Below are positions 59,892 through 64,000 of a DNA stretch of 64,000 nt, piece by piece. Numbering within the stretch: the first letter of the stretch is position 1; every line of letters starts with the position of its first letter. The notes beneath the pieces are model-generated. The model did no database searches. It was not told the DNA's origin and saw only the letters and a program-made list of their open reading frames with translations. Origin of the DNA: Phycicoccus sp. Soil802 (GTDB lineage Bacteria; Actinomycetota; Actinomycetes; Actinomycetales; Dermatophilaceae); contig NZ_LMSS01000002.1 of NCBI RefSeq assembly GCF_001429605.1, positions 476,618-540,617 of the forward strand, given 5' to 3'. The position numbers were made by a program, and so were the translations under genes.

Positions 59892-61439
59892 ATGGCCGGC
59901 ATTGACACACCATTGACCGAGGAAGCTGCCGCAGAGGCAGGCTTCGCCACGCACCACGGTGAGCACGACCACGGGGCGGGCACGGGTCTGATCAAACCCA
60001 GCTACGACCGGCGGCTGACCAACGAGGACCTTGCGCCCCTGAAGGACCAGACCTGGTCCTGGTACAACATCTTCGCGTTCTGGATGTCCGACGTGCACAG
60101 CGTCGGTGGCTACATCACCGCCGGCAGCCTCTTCGCGCTGGGCCTCACCAGCTGGCAGGTGTTCGTGTGCCTGATCGTCGGCATCACGATCGTGCTGTTC
60201 TTCTGCAACCTCGTCGCGATGCCCAGCCAGCGCACCGGCGTCCCCTACCCGGTGATCTGCCGGTCGGTGTTCGGGGTGCTCGGCGCCAACATCCCCGCCA
60301 TCATCCGCGGGCTGATCGCAGTGGCCTGGTACGGCATCCAGACCTACCTCGCCTCGGCGTCGCTCGACATCCTGCTGGTCCGGATGTGGCCCGGGCTCGA
60401 GCCGTACGCCGACGTGAGCCAGCACGGGTTCCTCGGCCTGTCGACGCTCGGCTACGCGACGTTCGCGCTGCTGTGGGTGGCGCAGGCGGCGGTCTTCTGG
60501 ACCGGCATGAACACGATCCGCAAGTTCATCGACTTCGCCGGCCCGGCCGTCTACGTCGTGATGATCGCGCTGTGCGTCTACCTTCTCTCGAAGGCCGGCT
60601 GGAGCGTCAACCTCAACCTCTCCGACCACGAGCTGTCCGGTGGCAAGGTCTTCACGACGATGCTCGCGGCGACCGCCCTGGTGGTCTCGTACTTCTCCGG
60701 GCCGATGCTGAACTTCGGTGACTTCTCCCGCTACGGCCGCACCTTCCAGGCCGTGAAGAAGGGCAACTTCTGGGGCCTGCCGATCAACTTCGTCTTCTTC
60801 TCGCTGCTGACCGTGCTCACCGCCGCGGCCACCCTGCCGGTCTACGGCAAGCTGATCACCGACCCGGTGGAGACCGTCGGCCACATCGACAACACCTTCG
60901 CCCTCGTCCTCGCCGCCCTGACCTTCACGACGGCCACGATCGGGATCAACATCGTCGCCAACTTCGTCTCGCCCGCGTTCGACTTCTCCAACGTGAGCCC
61001 GCAGAAGATCAGCTGGCGGATGGGCGGCATGATCGCCGCGGTCGGCTCGGTCCTGCTGACGCCGTGGAACCTCTACAAGAGCCCTGAGACGATCCACTAC
61101 ACGCTCGACACCCTGGGCGCCTTCATCGGCCCGTTGTTCGGGGTCCTCATCGCGCACTACTACGTCGTGCACAAGCAGCGGGTGTGCGTCGACGACCTGT
61201 TCACCATGGACGAGGGCGGCGCCTACCACTACAAGCGGGGCTACAACCCGCCCGCGATCTGGGCGACCGCGATCGCTGCGGCCGGCGCCGTGGCGGCGGT
61301 GTTCGTCCCCGGCATCAACCGGTTCGACGACTACTCGTGGTTCATCGGCTGCGGCCTGGGCTTCGCGGCCTACGCCCTGCTCGCGCCGCGGATGGGTGTC
61401 AGCGACAGCCCGCTCGACGCGAAGACGTGTGTGAAGTGA
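59892..61439 (+). CDS. NCS1 family permease (allantoin/hydantoin/cytosine type)
   Basis: 515 residues with twelve predicted helices. The N-terminal LTNEDLAPLKDQTWSWYNIF and AFWMSDVHSVGGYITAGSLF are the NCS1 signature, and MPSQRTGVPYPVICRSVFGV and FSGPMLNFGDFSRYGRTF are conserved substrate-region blocks. Residues 21-27 carry a short His cluster (HHGEHDH). Location between the allantoin genes and an allantoin-racemase-like gene suggests allantoin or hydantoin uptake. Its stop overlaps the racemase start (GTGA). Confidence 0.9.
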   Translation: MAGIDTPLTEEAAAEAGFATHHGEHDHGAGTGLIKPSYDRRLTNEDLAPLKDQTWSWYNIFAFWMSDVHSVGGYITAGSLFALGLTSWQVFVCLIVGITIVLFFCNLVAMPSQRTGVPYPVICRSVFGVLGANIPAIIRGLIAVAWYGIQTYLASASLDILLVRMWPGLEPYADVSQHGFLGLSTLGYATFALLWVAQAAVFWTGMNTIRKFIDFAGPAVYVVMIALCVYLLSKAGWSVNLNLSDHELSGGKVFTTMLAATALVVSYFSGPMLNFGDFSRYGRTFQAVKKGNFWGLPINFVFFSLLTVLTAAATLPVYGKLITDPVETVGHIDNTFALVLAALTFTTATIGINIVANFVSPAFDFSNVSPQKISWRMGGMIAAVGSVLLTPWNLYKSPETIHYTLDTLGAFIGPLFGVLIAHYYVVHKQRVCVDDLFTMDEGGAYHYKRGYNPPAIWATAIAAAGAVAAVFVPGINRFDDYSWFIGCGLGFAAYALLAPRMGVSDSPLDAKTCVK

Positions 61440-62170
61440 CCGTCCGTCTCACCGTCGTCAACCCCAACACCACGGAGTCGATGACCGCGCTCATCGAGGC
61501 CGAGGCGCGGCGGGTGGCCGGCCCCGACACCGTCGTCACGGCTCGCACACCGTCGATGGGGCCGGCCTCGATCGAGAGCCACTACGACGAGGCCCTCGCC
61601 GTGCCCGGGCTGCTCGAGGTCATCCGCGCAGACCAGCAGGCGGACGCCTTCGTCCTGGCCTGCTTCGGGGACCCCGGTCTGGACGCCGCCCGGGAGGCGG
61701 CGTCCAGACCGGTCATCGGCATCGCCGAGGCGGCGATGAAGACCGCCTCGCTGTTGGGGCGGAGCTTCTCGGTCGTCACCACGATGAGCCGCACGGTGGG
61801 TCGCGCCTGGGACCTCACCCGCACCTACGGCCTGGAGCGCCAGTGCGCGGGCGTGCACGCGTGCGACATCCCCGTCCTCGAGCTCGAGGAGGACCGCGAC
61901 CGCACGTATGCCGTGATCCTCGCCTTCGCGAAGAACGCCCTCGCGGCCGACGGCTCCGACGCGATCGTGCTCGGGTGCGCGGGGATGGCCGGCCTGCCCG
62001 AGCTGCTCACCGAGCAGCTGGGCGTGCCGGTCGTCGACGGCGTCGCGGCCGGGACCCTGCTGGCCGAGAGCGTCGTGCGGCTGGGGCTGCACCCCTCGAC
62101 GCACGGCGAGCTCGCCCCGCCACCCCCGAAGGCCTACACCGGGGTGCTCAGCGGCTTCGGTCGCACCTGA
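61436..62170 (+). CDS. Hydantoin/allantoin racemase (Asp/Glu racemase superfamily)
   Basis: 244 residues from GTG 61436. VNPNTTESMTALIEAEARRV is the family's N-terminal block, and the catalytic cysteine pair is in ADAFVLACFGDPGLDAAREA and AIVLGCAGMAGLPELL. HyuE/HpxA-type enzymes racemise hydantoins or allantoin, here letting the S-specific allantoinase use both enantiomers. It is coupled to the permease and followed at once by a very strong hairpin. Confidence 0.9.
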   Translation: MTVRLTVVNPNTTESMTALIEAEARRVAGPDTVVTARTPSMGPASIESHYDEALAVPGLLEVIRADQQADAFVLACFGDPGLDAAREAASRPVIGIAEAAMKTASLLGRSFSVVTTMSRTVGRAWDLTRTYGLERQCAGVHACDIPVLELEEDRDRTYAVILAFAKNALAADGSDAIVLGCAGMAGLPELLTEQLGVPVVDGVAAGTLLAESVVRLGLHPSTHGELAPPPPKAYTGVLSGFGRT

Positions 62171-62231
62171 CCCACTGGGTTCGAGGTAAACCCGCCGGGG
62201 ATCCCCGGCGGGTTTACCTCGAACCAGTGGG
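62171..62231. repeat. Long hairpin/terminator, TTCGAGGTAAA arms with CCGCCGGGG core
   Basis: Arms of about 30 bp, from CCCACTGG (62171) through TTCGAGGTAAACCCGCCGGG to the complementary right half ending CCAGTGGG (62231), match with a single bulged G. It starts directly after the racemase stop, so it ends the allantoin operon. Confidence 0.9.
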
Positions 62232-62252
62232 TGAAACAGTCGCCCCAAACCC

Positions 62253-62282
62253 TTGATTCAACAGTTTGTTGAGAAGTATCGT
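62253..62282 (+). promoter_or_regulatory. Xanthine dehydrogenase promoter
   Basis: TTGATT (62253-62258), an 18-bp spacer, TATCGT (62277-62282): the same spacing as the three tandem-operator promoters. The spacer holds TCAACA-GTT-TGTTGA (62258-62272). Confidence 0.65.
62258..62272. promoter_or_regulatory. Palindromic operator TCAACA-N3-TGTTGA before xanthine dehydrogenase
   Basis: A perfect inverted repeat with spacer GTT, matching 45546-45560 upstream of uricase. It lies between the -35 and -10, so a repressor would block transcription. Confidence 0.65.
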
Positions 62283-62413
62283 GTTCAGGAACCAACGACA
62301 GGGCCGTCGTTCGGCATGGATAACCGGCGGACCCACTCCTGTCAGCAACCATGCCCCCTGGCGGTGACGCCTGGGGGATGATGGTCCCCAAGGACGGGGC
62401 GACGGGAGTAGAG

Positions 62414-63961
62414 ATGGCGCCAGCCGACACCCACGCTGTTGACGAGCTTCACGCTGTTGGAGAGCACCGGGTCACGGTGAACGGCGCGCCCCGCGCGCTC
62501 GACGGCACCGACCCGAGCACGACGATCCTCGACTGGCTCAGGGCCCAGGGCCTGACCGGTGCCAAGGAGGGCTGCGCCGAGGGGGAGTGCGGCGCCTGCT
62601 CGATCATGGTGGCTCGTCCCACCGAGGGGTCGGGCACCCAGTGGACGGCCATCAACGCGTGCCTCGTGCCGGTCGCCGCGCTCGACGGCCAGGAGGTCGT
62701 CACCTCCGAAGGGCTCGGCCGTCCCGACGCGCTCCACCCGGTGCAGCGCGAGATGGCGGTCCGCGGCGGGTCGCAGTGTGGCTACTGCACGCCGGGCTTC
62801 ATCTGCAGCATGGCCGCTGAGTACTACCGCGAGGGTCGCTGCGCCCCTACTGCCGCGACTCCGGACCCGTCTCAGAACGGCCACGAGCCTGCCGCCACGG
62901 CAAACGACCCCGGCAACGCACCGGACCACGAGCACGGACCCAACGGGTTCGACCTGCACGCCCTGTCGGGCAACCTCTGTCGCTGCACGGGCTACCGGCC
63001 GATCCGCGACGCCGCCTACGCCCTCGGCGCGCCCGCTGACGACGACCCGTATGCCGCGCGGCTGGCCGCCGCCCCGCCCGCAGCCCGTGCCACCCGGCTC
63101 GACGGCGCCACGGGCACCTACGCGCGCCCCGGGGACCTCACCGAGGCGCTCTCCCTCCTGGCCGACCACCCCGACGCCGTCCTCGTGGCCGGCGCCACCG
63201 ACTGGGGCGTCGAGGTCAACATCCGGGGCGCGCGCACCCCGTTCGCGATCGGCATCGACCGACTGCCCGAGCTCCGGACACTGTCGGTCGGTGACGACTC
63301 CGTCGAGATCGGCGCCGCCCTCAGCCTGAGCGAGGTCGAGCGCGGCCTGGCGGGGCGGGTCCCGTTGCTGGACAAGATGTTCCCGCAGTTCGCCTCTCGA
63401 CTGATCCGCAATGGCGCGACCATCGGCGGCAACCTCGGCACCGGGTCTCCCATCGGCGACACCCCGCCCGCGCTGCTCGCGCTGGAAGCCCTGGTCGTGC
63501 TCGCGTCGGCCGACGGCGAGCGCGAGGTGCCCCTGGCCGACTACTTCACCGGCTACCGCCAGACCGTCAAGCGCGAGGGCGAGCTCATCCGCGCCGTGCG
63601 GATCCCGTTGCCGCTCAGTGAGGTCACCGCCTTCCACAAGATCGCCAAGCGCCGGTTCGACGACATCTCCAGCGTGGCGGTCGGCTTCGCGCTCGACCTC
63701 CGCGAGGGGGTCGTCACCAAGGCGCGCATCGGCCTCGGCGGCGTCGCCGCCACCCCCATCCGGGCGCTGGCCACCGAGGCCGCGCTCGAGGGCCGGGCGT
63801 GGAGCGCTGACGTCGTCCGAGAGGCGGCAGCGGTGATGCGCGCCGAAGGCACGCCCATGGACGACCACCGCGCCAGCGCGGCATACCGCACGGCGACGCT
63901 CGGCACCGCGCTCCTGAAGCTCCATGCCGAGACCGCGACGCAGCAGGAGGTCGGAGCATGA
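62414..63961 (+). CDS. xdhA: Xanthine dehydrogenase small subunit (2Fe-2S and FAD domains)
   Basis: 515 residues. CAEGECGACSIMV and the following Cys (NACLV) bind the plant-type [2Fe-2S] cluster. GGSQCGYCTPGFICSM and GNLCRCTGYRPIRDA bind the second cluster; an unusual Ala/Pro/Gly/His-rich insertion of about 35 residues separates these two motifs. The FAD domain has LVAGATDWGVEV and NGATIGGNLGTGSPIGDTPP. ATG 62414 (GGGAG 5 nt upstream) is preferred to ATG 62351. It oxidises xanthine or hypoxanthine to urate together with the next subunit. Confidence 0.93.
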   Translation: MAPADTHAVDELHAVGEHRVTVNGAPRALDGTDPSTTILDWLRAQGLTGAKEGCAEGECGACSIMVARPTEGSGTQWTAINACLVPVAALDGQEVVTSEGLGRPDALHPVQREMAVRGGSQCGYCTPGFICSMAAEYYREGRCAPTAATPDPSQNGHEPAATANDPGNAPDHEHGPNGFDLHALSGNLCRCTGYRPIRDAAYALGAPADDDPYAARLAAAPPAARATRLDGATGTYARPGDLTEALSLLADHPDAVLVAGATDWGVEVNIRGARTPFAIGIDRLPELRTLSVGDDSVEIGAALSLSEVERGLAGRVPLLDKMFPQFASRLIRNGATIGGNLGTGSPIGDTPPALLALEALVVLASADGEREVPLADYFTGYRQTVKREGELIRAVRIPLPLSEVTAFHKIAKRRFDDISSVAVGFALDLREGVVTKARIGLGGVAATPIRALATEAALEGRAWSADVVREAAAVMRAEGTPMDDHRASAAYRTATLGTALLKLHAETATQQEVGA

Positions 63962-64000
63962 GCGCCCTGTCCGAACGCCCAGCCAATCCCGTGGTCGGGC
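63958..64000 (+). CDS. xdhB: Xanthine dehydrogenase large (molybdopterin) subunit, 3' partial
   Basis: Only the first 14 codons are in the window (MSALSERPANPVVG). It starts inside the xdhA stop (ATGA). The position and the NPVVG start, typical before the conserved G-(x)-S-xPH segment of the large subunit, support the call; the rest lies beyond the right edge. Confidence 0.7.
   Translation, partial: MSALSERPANPVVG

Overview
The window is GC-rich (roughly 70% or more by eye) DNA from an actinobacterium. Evidence: a WhiB-family Fe-S regulator, a MarP-type acid-resistance protease, an actinobacterial holin-X protein, a mycothiol-dependent isomerase relative, a PBP with a C-terminal PASTA domain, many GTG starts and many 1-4 bp gene overlaps. 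Gene content and the very frequent word GTATGCCG/CGGCATAC suggest a Micrococcales member close to Intrasporangiaceae; that placement is inference. No prophage, insertion sequence, integrase or CRISPR array was found.

Layout. 1-2145: three unrecognised plus-strand genes sharing a C-terminal beta-sandwich, two with phasin-like helical N-termini and one with a His/Cys-rich metal-binding insert. 2093-8747: assorted small operons (SDR epimerase plus DUF362-like protein, DUF2630, MBL hydrolase, DUF2200, gamma-glutamylcyclotransferase-like, MDMPI-like). 8748-14858: AraC-type regulator divergent from a sorbitol/mannitol ABC transporter (binding protein and two permeases, no ATPase) plus mannitol dehydrogenase. 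15071-16312: F420-type oxidoreductase, a small protein and tRNA-Pro(CGG). 16518-31722: a conserved actinobacterial envelope/stress block resembling the mycobacterial crp-nth-marP-whiB4-ponA2 neighbourhood. 31771-33760: NhaA and an FMN reductase. 33770-41974: an aromatic-acyl-CoA catabolic operon (anthranilate/salicylate type) with a RidA protein and a PaaX-type repressor. 42187-64000: a plus-strand purine/urate/allantoin/glyoxylate catabolic region running off the right edge inside xanthine dehydrogenase.

How the genes work together. The last 22 kb encode a nearly continuous route. Xanthine dehydrogenase and 8-oxoguanine deaminase make urate. Uricase, HIU hydrolase and OHCU decarboxylase make allantoin. 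Allantoin racemase-like protein, allantoinase and ureidoglycine aminohydrolase carry it towards ureidoglycolate. Glyoxylate is recovered by Gcl, tartronate semialdehyde reductase, hydroxypyruvate isomerase and glycerate kinase, and perhaps by a CitE/malate-synthase-like protein with malic enzyme. Allantoate amidohydrolase is not in the window, and ureidoglycolate lyase is only a guess (an FAH-family protein). Three promoters in this region (before malic enzyme, uricase and hydroxypyruvate isomerase) share one architecture: a -35, an 18-bp spacer, a TANNNT -10, then two 15-bp operators 21 bp apart that start on the last base of the -10. This looks like one repressor regulon.

Other genome-level signals are a family of long intergenic hairpins with TTCGA(T/G)GTA arms around CCGG, a second palindromic element ending in GACCCGATAAAGCT, several leaderless genes with TANNNT 6-7 nt before the start codon, and strong enrichment of GTATGCCG.
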